Positions 38,501-50,500 of a stretch of DNA of 64,000 nucleotides are shown piece after piece. The notes beneath the pieces are model-generated. The model was not told the origin of the DNA. It saw only the letters and a program-made list of their open reading frames with translations, and made no database searches. The stretch is from Larus michahellis (taxonomy: Eukaryota > Chordata > Aves > Charadriiformes > Laridae). A program made the position numbers and the translations under genes. Each line of letters begins with the position of its first letter. Position 1 is the first letter of the stretch. The stretch spans positions 1,639,001-1,703,000 of the forward strand of contig NC_133911.1 of assembly GCF_964199755.1 (NCBI RefSeq), given 5' to 3'.

Positions 38501-41500
38501 GGGATATAGGGGGTTTTGGGGTGCAGGGGGTGTTGGGGGTGTCAGGGGGTGATGGGGAGGTTTGGGGGGGCCCGGGGGGGGGTTTGGGGTGCGGGGACGG
38601 GTCGGGGGGCAAAAGGGGGATGGGGGGATTGGGGGTGATAGGGAGGTTTGGGGGGATACGGGGGGTTTTGGGGTGCGGGGGCGGGTCGGGGGGCATTGGG
38701 GAGTGATGGGAGGTTTGGGGGGGGGCAGTGGGGAGGTTTGGGGGTGCTGACCCCCCCCCCTCACCCCCCAGGGAGGTGGAAGGCGACGTCTTCGTGGAGC
38801 TGGACGTGGGCTCGGAGGGGAACGGGGACGAGGGGCAGCTGGGGGGGGTCCTGCGGGACCTGCTGGCCGCCGGCTCCATCGCCTCCTACCTCACCTCCCC
38901 CCTCGGCTTCCAGTTCCGGCGCCTGGGGGCCGGTGAGCATTTTTGGGGGGGGGGGGGGGTGGGGGGGGGATGGTGGTCCGAAGGGTTTTGGGGTGTGTGT
39001 GGGGGGGCTCAGATCACCCCATCCCATCGCCTTGTCCCACGTAACGGAGCATCGCGCCTCCCCCCTGCCATTAAATTCGCGGTGGGTGGCAATTGGAGGT
39101 GGGGGGGGGGCGGGGGGGGGGGCGGTGTGCGTCACCCTGATTGTGCTGCTCAACCCCCCCCCCCCCCCCCCCCCCCAACCAGTGACCCCCCACCCTCGCG
39201 CCTGCACCCCCCTGGAGTTCGCCTGCGGCAGCGGCGAGTGCGTGGCCGGCGAGTACCGCTGCGACCGCCGCCCCGACTGCCGCGACGCCTCCGACGAGGA
39301 CGGCTGCGGTGAGGACCCCCCCCCCATGCCATAAAGCCCCCCCGGAATCCCCCCTGCACCCCCGTTTACCCCATAACCCCCCCGCCGTGCCCCCTTTCTC
39401 TCCATAACCCCTCCATAACCACCCCATATCCCCCCTGCACCCCCGTGTCCCCCCATAACCCCCCCACCGCGCTCCCGTTCCCCCCATAAACCCCCCCCGA
39501 CATAACCCCCCCATACCCCCCCACTGCACCCCCATTTCCCCTATAACCCCCATATCCCCCCTGCACCCCCATTTCCCCCGCAAAACCCCCCCCATATCCT
39601 CCCCGCATCCCCATTTCCCCCCATAAGCACGCACTGCGCCCCCATTTCCCCCCATAAAGCCCCCCCATATCCCCCCCGCACCCCCATTTCCCCCCCACTG
39701 CACCCCCATTTCCTCCCATAAAACCCCCCCATATGCCCCCGAACCCCCATTTCCCCCCATAACCCCCCCACTGCACCCCCATTTCCCCCACATAACCCCC
39801 CCATATCCCCCCGCACCCCCATTTCCCCCCCACTGCACCCCCATTTCCTCCCATAAAGCCCCCTCATATCCCCCCTGCACCCCCATTTCCCCCCATAAAG
39901 CCCCCCCATATCTCCTTCGCACCCCCATTTCCCCCCATATGCCCCCCGCACCCCCATTTCCCCCCATAACCCGCCCCCCCCCCCCCCCATTTCGTTCCCC
40001 GCAGACCCCTCGCCGCGGACGCCCCCCAGCACCGCCCGCCCCGCCACCACCCGCCCGCTGAGCACCGCCGCCCCCGCCACCCCGCCGCCGCGCCGGCCCC
40101 TCACCCCGCGGCCCCCCAAACCCCCCCTTGCCCTCCCCGGCGGGTGCCCCGCGGGCGAAGCCCCCTGCGCCGACGGGCGCTGCGTCCCCCGCGACTACCT
40201 CTGCGACGGCGAGCGCGACTGCGCCGACGGCAGCGACGAGGAAGCCTGCGGTGAGTCTGCGGTGACGCGGCCGGGTCAGGAAAGAGGGGGGGGGGGTGTT
40301 GCGTGTGCGCGTGGCAGGGGGGGGCACCCTATGGGTGCTGACCCCCCCCCGTCACCCATATCACCCAGGCACCCCCTCGCCCTGCGAACCCAACGAATTC
40401 AAGTGCCGCAACGGGCACTGCGCCCTCAAGTTGTGGCGCTGCGACGGCGAGAACGACTGCGGCGACGGCTCCGACGAGAGCGATTGCCGTGAGTCCGGCC
40501 GCCGCCGGGGTTGGGGACAGGCGCCCGCGCGCGCCAAGGTCCGGAGAGGAGGGAGGGGGGGGGGGTAAGGGGTGTGACACGCTCTCCCCGTTGACGTGTG
40601 TCACCGTCACCCCGCTTGCAGCCACCAAGGCCCCCGGGGCGGCCTGCGGGCCGGCGGAGTTCCGGTGCGTGGCCAGCGGGAGCTGCATCCACGCCAGCTA
40701 CCAGTGCGACCGCGAGCCCGACTGCCCCGACCGCTCCGACGAGGTCGGCTGCGGTGAGTGACACCGACACCAAGGGGACACCTCTGCCAGGGCAGGGGAC
40801 ACCTCTGCCAGGCCTTGGGGACGTGGTGACCCGGGGATGGGGTGAGGAACCTGTGCCATGGCACGTTGGGGACGCTGCACCCAGTGACCGTCTGCCGTGG
40901 CACATGTTGGGGACACCGTGACCGGGGACCCTCTGCCATGGCACTGGGCTGGGGACACTGTGCCTGGGGACCCCGTGCATGGCACTAGGCTGGGGACACT
41001 GTGACTGGGGACCCTGTGCCATGGCACATGTTGGGGACACTGCAGCCAGGGACCCTCTGCCATGGCATGGGGCTGGGGACACTGTGCCTGGGGACCCCGT
41101 GCATGGCACTAGGCTGGGGACACTGTGACCGGGGACCCTGTGCCATGGCACATGTTGGGGACACTGTGCCCAGGGACCTACTGCCATGGCATGGGGCTGG
41201 GGACACTGCACCCAGGGACCCCATGCATGGTACATGTTGGGGACACTGCACTCAGGGACCGTCTGCCATGGCAGCAGGCTGGGGACACTGCGACCGGGGA
41301 CCCCGTGCATGGCACTAGGCTGGGGACACTGTGACCAGGGACCCTCTGCCATGGCACATGTTGGGGACACTGCACTCGGGGACCGTCTGCCATGGCACAT
41401 GTTGGGGACACTGCCGAGGGACACCATGCATGGCACATGTTGGGGACACTGCACCCAGGGACAGTCTGCCACAGCACCAGGCTGGGGACACTGCAACCGG

Positions 41501-44500
41501 GGACCCTCTGTCATGGCATGGGGCTGGGGACACTGCGACTGGGGACCTCGTGCATGGCACTAGGCTGGGGACACTGCACCCAGGGACCGTCTGCCGTGGC
41601 ACCAGGCTGGGGACACTGCGCCCAGGGACCCTCTGCCGTGGCACCAGGCTGGGGACACTGTGACCGGGGATCCCATGCATGGCACGCGTTGGGGACACTG
41701 CACCCAGTGACAGTGTGCCTAGGGACACTGCGCCATGGCACCATGCTGGGGACACCGTGACCAGGGACCCCCGTACCATGGCACCACACCGGGGACACTG
41801 TGCCCCGGGACCCCGTGCGTGGCACATGTTGGGGACACTGCGTCCAGGGCCCTTGTGCTGTGGCACCAGGCTGGGGACACTGTGCCTGGGGACCCTGTGC
41901 CATGGCACGTGCTGGGGTCCTGGTGGCCACAGTGTGGGGGTGGTGACCCTGTCCCCAAGCCAGGCTGGGGACCTGATGCTGGTGGCCCTGTCCCCAAGCT
42001 GCGCCACGCTGAGGACACAGCGCCATGGCATGGTGATGGGTGCCGCCCTGGTGTCCCTGTCCCAGTGCCAGGCTGGGGACCCCGTGCTGGTGACTCTGTC
42101 CCCAAGCAGTGACACAGTGGGGACCTGGTGCGACAGTGTGGTGCTGGTGACTTTGTCCCCAAGCCAGACTGGAAACCTGGTGCTGGTGACTCTGTCCCCA
42201 AGCTGCGCCACGCTGGGGTCCTGGTGTCATGGCATGGTGTTGGCCGCCATACCTGTGACCCTGTCCCCAGGTGGTGCCATCCTGGGGACCCAGTGCTGGT
42301 GACCCTGTCCCCAAGCGGTGCCATGCGGGGGTCCTGGTGTCATGACGTGGTGCTGGGTGCCACACTGGTGACCCTGTCCCCAGGCGGTGCCATCTTGGGG
42401 ACCCGGTGCTGGTGGCCCTGTCCCCAAGCGGTGCCATGCGGGGGTCCTGGTGTCATGGCATGGTGCTGGGTGCCACGCTGGTGACCCTGTCCCCAGGCAG
42501 TGCCATCTTGGGGACCCAGTGCTGGTGGCCCTGTCCCCAAGCTGCACCATGCTGGGGACCCAGTGCCCAATCTGGGCTGGGGACACTCTGCTGGTGACCA
42601 TGTCCCCAAGCAGAGCCATGCTGGGGTCCCAGTGCCACGGTGCGGTGCTGGGCGCCACACTGGTGACCCTGTCCCCAAGCCAGGCTGGGGACCCCGTGCT
42701 GGTGACCCTGTCCCCAGGTGGTGCCACTCTGGGGTCCTGATGCTGGTCACCCTGTCCCCAAGCGGTGCCACGCTGGGGTCCCAGTGCCACGGTTGGGTCC
42801 TGGGTGTGACACTGGTGTCCCTGTCCCCAGGGCGGGGGGAATAGGGCGGGGGGTGGGGGTGGTGCGCGGTGCTGGCGTCGCGTGCCCGGTGGTGACGGTG
42901 GTGGTGGCGGTGGCAGTGCCCCCGCAGGTAGTGACGCTGCCGCGGGAGTCGGTGCGGGCGGTGCCGGGGCAGACCGTCACCTTCACCTGCGTGGCCACCG
43001 GCGTCCCCACCCCCATCATCACCTGGCGCCTCAACTGGGGACACACCCCCAGCAGCCACAGGTGGGGGCGGGATCTAAGGGGGCGTGGTCTCAGAGGGGT
43101 GGGGCTAACAGGGTGTGGTCGCAGGGCGGGGCCTAAAGAGGTGTGTGGTCGCAGAGGGGCGGGGCATAACGGGGTGTGGTCTCAGAGGGGCAGGGTCTAA
43201 AAGGGTGTGGTTTGGGGGGGCCTAAGGGGGTGTGGTCTGGGGCGGGGTCCAAGCGGTGTGGTGGGCGGGGCCTAAGAGGGTGTGGTCTGGGGGGCAGGGT
43301 CTAAGGGGGTGTGTGGCCTCGGGGGAGGGGGCTGAGGGGGTGTGGTCTCAGAGGGGCGGGGCCTAAGGGGGTGCGGTCTCGGGGGGTGGCCAATGGGCGC
43401 AAGGGGAGCTGGCCGGAGGGGGGCGGGGCTTGAGGAAGGGGGTGGGGCTTGTGATGGGGAGGGGCTTGTGTTTGGGGCGGAGTCTCTGGTGGTGGGCGGG
43501 GCTTGTGGCTGGGGAGGGCTGCGGGGGAGGGGCTTATACTTGGGGGCGTGGCTTTGGGGGCATGGCTCCCGGCACGGGGGCGGGGCTAACAGCCAGGGAG
43601 TGGTGTGGTGGGCGGGGCTTGCATGAGGGGGCGGGGCTTGAACGGGGGGGCGTGGCCTCGGCATAAGCAGGGCGTGCAGTGGGCTGTGCCCCTCTCCCGG
43701 TGTGCTGGGCTCCGGGTTCGATGGGCTCCAGGTGTGCCGGGCTCCGGGTGTCGGGCACCGGGTGTCCCAGGCTCTAGGTGTGCCATGCTCCGGGTGCCGG
43801 GCACTCGGTTCAACGGGAACCGGGTGTGAGGGGTTCTGGGTGCTGGGCTCCGGGTGCAACAGGCACTGGGTGTCCCGGGCTCCGTGCTCTGGGTGTCCCG
43901 GGCTCCGGGTGTCCTGGGCTCGGGGTGTCCTGGGCTCTGGGCTCTGGGTGTCCCGGGCTCTGGGTGTGAGGGGCTCCGGGTGTCCCGGGCTCGAGGTGCA
44001 ATGGGCACCGGGTGTCCCGGGCTCCGGGTGTGCCGTGCTGCGGGTGCCAAACGTGCCGCGCAGGGTGTCGATCGTGAGCGAGGCCGGGCAGGGCACGCTG
44101 ACCATCCGGGACGTGAAAGAAGCCGACCAAGGCGCCTACACCTGCGAGGCCATCAACACCCTCGGCATGGTCTTCGGCATCCCCGACAGCATCCTCACCG
44201 TCACCCGTCCCGGTGAGTGTCCCCCCCCCACCGCCCTCCCCTCCCCATCCCGCCCCCCACCCCCACCACGGCGTCATCACCCACCCACTGTCTCCCGCAG
44301 GGCCGTGCCCCGAGGGCCACTTCCAGGTGACGGGGACATCCCGCTGCCTGCCCTGCTTCTGCTTCGGCGTCACCACCGCCTGCCGCGCCACCGCCCGGCA
44401 CCGCCACCGCCTCCACCTCCGCTTCGACCGCCCCGACGACTTCAAGGGTGAGTGGTGGGGACGAGGGGTGGGGACGAGGGTTGGGGACAAGGGACACACC

Positions 44501-47500
44501 AGGGGCTGAGCATCTTCCCAACAGGCGTCAACGTGACGGTGCCGGCGGCGCCGTCCCCACCGGCGCTCTCGGCCACCCAGCTCCACGTGGACGTGGGTGT
44601 CGAGGAATTCCAGCTCCTGGATCTCTCCCGCCGTTTCCTGGCCCTTGACGCCTTCTGGGCGCTGCCAGCCACCTTCCTTGGGGACAAGGTGACGCTGGGG
44701 TGGGGACAGGGCTGGGGACGCTGGTGGCATGGCCGCTGCCGGCTGCCTTCCTCGGGGGCGAGGTGACGCCGGGGTGGGGACGGGGCTGGGGACGCTGGTG
44801 GCACAGCACTGACAGCCCGTTGGTGTTGGCAGGTGGATGCCTACGGGGGGGCGCTGAGTTATGGGGTGCGGTACCGGCTGGGGCGGGGCCCCTCCGAGCC
44901 CACCACCCACCCCGATGTGGTGCTGCGGGGCCACGGGCGGCAGCTGCGGGCGCGCGCCGGGGCCACTCAGCCCGATGTCCTCAACCGACGGCACGTGCCC
45001 TTCACTGAGGTGGGTGGGCGCGGGGCAGGGGGTGGTGGTGGCAGCGGGGTGATGGCAATGGTGGCGGTGGTGGAAGGGTGATGGTGGCGGTGGTGGAAGG
45101 GTGATGGTGGTGGAGGTGGAAGGGTGATGGTGGTGGTGGAGGTGGAAGGGTGATGGTGGTGGTGGAGGTGGAAGGGTGATGGTGGTGGTGGTCGGCGGGT
45201 GATGGTGGTGGAGGTGGAAGGGTGATGATGGTGGTGGAGGTGGAAGGGTGGTGGTGGTGGTCAAAGGGTGATGGTGGTGCAGGTGGAAGGGTGATGACGG
45301 TGGTGGAGGTGGAAGCGTGATGATAGTGGTCAAAGGGTGATGGTGGTGGAGGTGGAAGGGTGATGGCAGTGGTGGTCGAAGGGTGATGGCAGTGGGTGGT
45401 TGATGGTGGTGGTGGTGGTGGGAGGGTGAGGGTGGTGATGATGAATGAGTAATGCCAGTGGTGGCGGGGTGGATGATGGCAGTGAGGGGGGTGGTGGTGG
45501 TAGAAGGGTGATGGTGGTGGGACGGTGATGGTAATGGGGGTGGAGGCAGGTGGTTGATGGTGGTGGTGGTGGAAGGGTGGTGGTGGTGGTGGTGGAAGGG
45601 TGATGCTGGTGGTGGTGGTGGGGTGATGGCAGTGGTGGTGGTGGGGGGGTGATGGCAGTGGTGGTGGGGGGGGGTTGATGGTGGTGGTGGGAGGGTGACG
45701 GTGGTGAGTGTGGAGGTGGGTGGTTGATGGTGATGGCGGTAGAAGGGTGATGGTGGTGGGTGGGTGATGGTGGTGGGTGGTTGATGGTGGTGGGACAGTG
45801 ATGGTAATTGGCGTAGAGGTGGGTGGTTGATGGTGGTGGTGATGGGAGGGTGATGGTGGTGATGACGGATGAGTAATGCCAGTGGGGGCGGGGTGGGTGA
45901 TGCTGGTGATGGGTGGGTGGGTGGGTGAGGATGGAGGGGGGTGGTTGATGGTGGTGATGGTGGGAGGGTGATGGTGATGGTGGTGGGTGGTTGATGGTGG
46001 TGGGATGGTGATGGTAGTGGGGGTGGAGGTGATGCGGTGATGGTGGTGGTGGTTGGGTGATGGTGGTGAGAGTGGAGGTGGGTGGTCGATGGTGGTGGTG
46101 GTGGGAGGGTGATGGCAGTGGTGGTGGAGGTAGGGTGATGCTGGTGGTGGTGGGTGGTTGATGGTGGTGGGTGGTTGATGGCAGTGGTGTGGGGGGGTGA
46201 TGGTGGTGCGTGCTGGTGGTGATGGGTGGGTGATGGCAGTGATGCTGGTGGTGGTTGGTGGCTGATGGGTGATGCTGGTGTTGGTGGGGGGTGGGTGATG
46301 CTGCTGGTGAGAGGTGGGTGATGGTGGTGGTGGTGGGGTGATGCCGGTGGTGATGGCTGAGTAATGCCGGTGGTGGCAGGTGGGTGATACCGGCGATGGG
46401 TGGGTGATGCTGGTGGTGAAGAGCGGGTGATGCTGGCGGTGGCAGGTGGTTGATGGTGGTGATGGCGGATGGGTGATGCCAATGCTGGCATCGCCCTGGG
46501 GTGACACGGGTGTCACCATCCCCGCAGGACCACTGGGAGGACGAGGAGGGTGCCCCGGTGAGCCGGGAGCTGCTGCTGCTGGTGCTGCAGGGGCTGGAGG
46601 GTATCTTCATCCGGGCGGTGTACGACGGGCGCATGGCCAGTGTGGGGCTCAGCGACGTGGCCATGGACGTCACCAGCCCCGGTGACACCGGCCTGGGGCC
46701 AGCCGGGGATGTCGAGGAATGCAGGTGAGTGCCGGTAACGAGGTCGCGGGGCTCGGTGTCACACCACCGCTGCCCCGCCGCCGTCACACTGCCGTGTCCC
46801 CAGGTGCCCTGTGGGCTACGCGGGGCTGTCGTGCCAGCGATGTGCCACCCGCTTCGAGCGGGTGACGAGAGGACCCTACCTGGGGACGTGCTCCGGCTGC
46901 GGCTGCCACGGCCACTCCAGCACCTGCGACCCCGTTTTCGGGCACTGCCTGGTAAGGAACGGGGGGTGACAAGGGGATGGGGAGGTGGCTCGGTGTCACC
47001 ACCCCCCCCGTGCCACGTGTGTCTGTGTCCCCCGTCCCACCCCCCCCAGAACTGCCAGCACAACACGGAGGGTCCCCAGTGCGAGAAGTGCAAACCCGGC
47101 TTCTTCGGCGACGCCACCAAGGGCACGGCCACCGCCTGTCACCCTTGTCCCTGTCCCTACACCGAGCCGTCTCGCAGGTGGGTGCCGACCCCAGGGGGAG
47201 TCGCCCCCTCCCCTCCCCAGCTGTCGCCGCCCCGGGACGTCACCACCGTGTCCCACCCCCCACCGGCGTCGCCCGCAGGTTTTCGGAGTCGTGCTTTTTG
47301 GACACGGACGGCCAAGCCACCTGCGACGCCTGCGCACCCGGTTACGCCGGCCGCCGCTGCGAGAGGTGGGTGGGGGGGGTCCCTATAAACCTCCCCCCTT
47401 CCCCACCGCCCCCCCCCGCCCCCCGCCAAAACCCGAGACACCCCCCCCCATCACCTCCCCCCCCCCCCCATCCCCGTAGGTGCGCCCCGGGCTACGAGGG

Positions 47501-50500
47501 AGACCCCATCCAGCCGGGCGGCAAGTGCGTCCCGATCGGTGAGTGGTGGGTGCTGGTTGTGGGGTGTCCCGTCCGTCCCCCCCCCGCCTCCTTTCACCCA
47601 TGGGTGCCCCCCACCCTCACCCTCGCTGCCCGCAGGCCAGGAGCTCGTCAAGTGCGACGCCCGCGGGGGCAAGGACGCGGCCGGCGGCACGTGCCACTGC
47701 AAGGTGCGGGCCAGGGCGTGGGGAGGGGGGGGCTGGGGGCTGCTGTCCCCCACAGCACCCAGTGCGATCCCCGAGGCACCCAGCGTGACACCCCCCCTGC
47801 CCCGTAGCACCCAGTCCCATCCCTGGGGAACCCAGTGGGATCCCCTATGGCTCCCAGTGGGATCTTTGGGGCACCCACTCTGACCCCCCCATAGCACCTA
47901 TTCTGACCCCCCCCACGGCACCCAGTCCCATCTCGGGGGTACCCAGTCTGACACCACCCCCCCACCCAGCACCCAGTCCAACCCCCCGCTATGGCACCCG
48001 GTCTGACCCCCCCCCCAGCACCTATTCCACCCCTGCCCCCAGCACCCATTCCAACCCCCTCCAGCACCCAGTCCAACCCCCCATAGCACCTATTCTGACC
48101 CCCCCACGGCACCCAGTCCCATCTCGGGGGTACGCAGTCCGATCCCCCCCAGCACCCATTCCAGCCCCCCCATGGCACCCAGTCTGATCCCTGAGGCACC
48201 CACTCTGACCCCCCATAGCACCTCTTCTGACCCCCCCGATAGCACCCAGTCCCACCCCAGGGGTACCCAGTCTGACCCTCCCCCCCACCCCAGCACCCAG
48301 TCCAAATTCCCATGGCACCCAGTCTGACCCTCCGTGTCCGTCCCCCCCCCCCATGGCACCCAGTCCTGTCTCAGGGGTACCCAGGCCAACCCCCCCACCC
48401 CCGGCACCCATTCCAACCCCCTCCAGCACCCAGTCTGACCCCCCCCATGGCACCCAGTCCAATCCTCCATAGCACCCATCCCACCTCCCCGCTCCAAGGC
48501 ACCCAGTCCCTCCCCCCAGCCCCATTTCCGCCCCCCAACGCCCCCCCTCCCCACCCCGGCACCCCCTTTCCCACTCTCCCAGCACCCAGCTGTGCCCACC
48601 CTTCCCCCCCCGGGCACCCCCACCCACGGCACCCCCCCTTCCCCCGTCCCCCTCCGCAGCCCAACGTGCGGGGGCGGCTGTGCGACGCCTGCGCCGCCGG
48701 CACCTTCCACCTGAGCGCGGCCAACCCCGAGGGCTGCCTGCAGTGCTTCTGCATGGGCGTCTCGCGGCACTGCGCCAGCTCCGCCTGGAGCCGACACCAG
48801 GTACCCGCGCCGCGGCGGGCCGCGTCACGCCCCGTCATGCCACGCTACGCCGTTATGTGCCGCGTTGTGGCGTGCCGCCCCGTGGGGTGCCGCATTAGTG
48901 CTGTGTTGTGCCAGGCCATGCCACGGCGGGCCGTGCCGTCCCGTGTGCTATGTCATGTCAAGCCACGCCGTGTCGTGCCGTGCCGTGTTATTCCGTGCCG
49001 TGCCTCGCTGTGCCGCGCCATACTATGGTACGGCGTGCTGTGGCGTGCCGTGCCATGTCGTTATAGGCCACACGTTATTCCATGCCGTGCCTTGCCATGT
49101 CATGCCATGCTATACTGTTACATGCCACGTTATGGCATACCGTGCCACGTAGTGCTATGTTGTGCCGTGCCATGCTGTGCTGTGCCATGTAATACCATGC
49201 CATGTGGTGCCGTGCCGTGCCACGCCATTATATGCCATGTTACGGCGTGCCATACATGTTGCGCCATGCCACGTTGTGCCAGGTAGTGCTATGTTGTGCT
49301 ATGCCACGGCACGACGTGCTACGTTGTGCCGTGCCATGCCATGATATGCCATGTTGTGCCATGTCTTACCATGTCTTGCCGTGCCATGTTGTGCCATGCC
49401 GTGTTGTGCCATGTCGTGCCATGTCGTGCCATGTCTTGCCAAGCTGTGTTGTGCCATGCCGTGTTGTGCCATGTCGTGCCATGTCTTGCCATGCTGTGTT
49501 GTGCCATGCCGTGTTGTGCCATGTCGTGCCATGTCTTGCCATGCTGTGTTGTGCCATGCTGTGCCATGTTGTGCCATGCTATGCAATGTTGTGCCATGTC
49601 TTGCCATGTCTTGCCATGCTGTGCCATGCTGTGCTATGCCATGCCATTACATGCCACGTTATGCCATGCTGTGCCATGTTGTGCCATGCTATGAAATGCT
49701 GTGCCGTGTCTTGCCATGCTGTGCCACGTAGTGCTATCCGTGACGTGCCGTGTCATGCCATGCTGTGCCATGCAGTGCCTTGTGATGCCATGTACCATCA
49801 TGCCGTGCCATGCCATGCCGTGCTGCAACATGCCACACCATGTAGTGCCATGCCGTGCCATGCCGTCCCATACTATGTGATGTCACGCCGCACCATGCCA
49901 TAGTATTCCATGTTATTCCGTGCTGTGCCTTGCTGTGCCGTGCCATTCTGTGGCATGCCATACCATGTTGTGCCATGCCATGCCATTACGTGCTATGGTA
50001 CAGCATGCCGTGCCGTGTGGTGCCATGCAGTGCTATGTTGTGTCATGCCATACCATGCTGTGCCATGTAATGTTGTGCCATGCCATGATATGCCGTGTTA
50101 GGGCACGCCGTGCCATTTTGTGCCATGCCATGTTGTGCCAGGTAGTGCTATGTTGTGCTGTGCCATGCCATGCCATGCCATGCCATGCTGTGCCATGTTG
50201 TGCCATGCTGCGCCATCTTGTGCCATGCCATGGAATGTTGTGTCGCGTCTTGCCACGCTGTCCCGTGCCACGCTGTGCCATGTAGTGCTGTTGTGCTGTG
50301 CCATGCCATGCCATGCTGTGCCATGTAGTGCCTTGTGAGGCCATGTAGCGTCATGCCGTGCCACGTTGTGCCGTGCTGTGCCATGCCATACCATGTCGTG
50401 CCATGCCGTCCCATACTGTGTGATGTCAAGCCATGCCATGCCATTATATGCCACGTTATTCCATGCTGTGCCTTGCCGTGCCGTGCCACACTATGGCATG

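Larger units (their letters stand above)
26539..38932 (+). other. HSPG2: HSPG2 domain I: signal peptide, heparan-sulfate sites, SEA module (exons 1-7)
   Basis: Exons 26539-26598, 35964-36099, 37069-37152, 37298-37363, 37642-37751, 37854-37912 and 38772-38932 (676 bases, about residues 1-225). Exon 2 ends with [11 protein letters not shown], and the junction with exon 3 gives three SG dipeptides in an acidic, Gly-rich stretch ([11 protein letters not shown]), matching the three SGD sites of human perlecan. Exon 4 is a Pro/Ala-rich linker ending in acidic AEPEDDPPL. The SEA module runs from [14 protein letters not shown] through [21 protein letters not shown] to [10 protein letters not shown]. 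Domain I is the perlecan-specific heparan-sulfate carrier. Confidence 0.93.
39183..44212 (+). other. HSPG2: HSPG2 domain II: four LDLa modules and first Ig module (exons 8-13)
   Basis: Exons 39183-39308, 40005-40250, 40369-40488 and 40622-40753 each hold one LDL-receptor class A module with six cysteines and the calcium motif ([40 protein letters not shown]). Exon 9 begins with a Thr/Pro-rich linker of about 45 residues that could carry O-glycans. Exons 42917-43061 and 44064-44212 encode the Ig module ([39 protein letters not shown]). About residues 226-531. All LDLa exons are phase 1-1. Introns 8, 11 and 12 are satellites. Confidence 0.95.
44301..48800 (+). other. HSPG2: HSPG2 domain III, first laminin IV / EGF round (exons 14-23)
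   Basis: Exons 44301-44447, 44525-44688, 44833-45009, 46528-46724, 46804-46951, 47050-47177, 47279-47365, 47480-47538, 47636-47703 and 48660-48800. A split laminin-EGF module ([16 protein letters not shown]) opens into laminin IV module 1 ([20 protein letters not shown], then [20 protein letters not shown]). Laminin-EGF modules with regular cysteines follow ([68 protein letters not shown]). About residues 532-970. Introns 16, 22 and 23 are satellites; the rest are under 150 bp. Confidence 0.95.

Noticed and set aside
43810-46519. Minus-strand ORFs of 893 and 505 codons rich in His/Pro/Thr
   Set aside because: Antisense to the GGTGGTGGT intron and to genuine HSPG2 exons 14-16.
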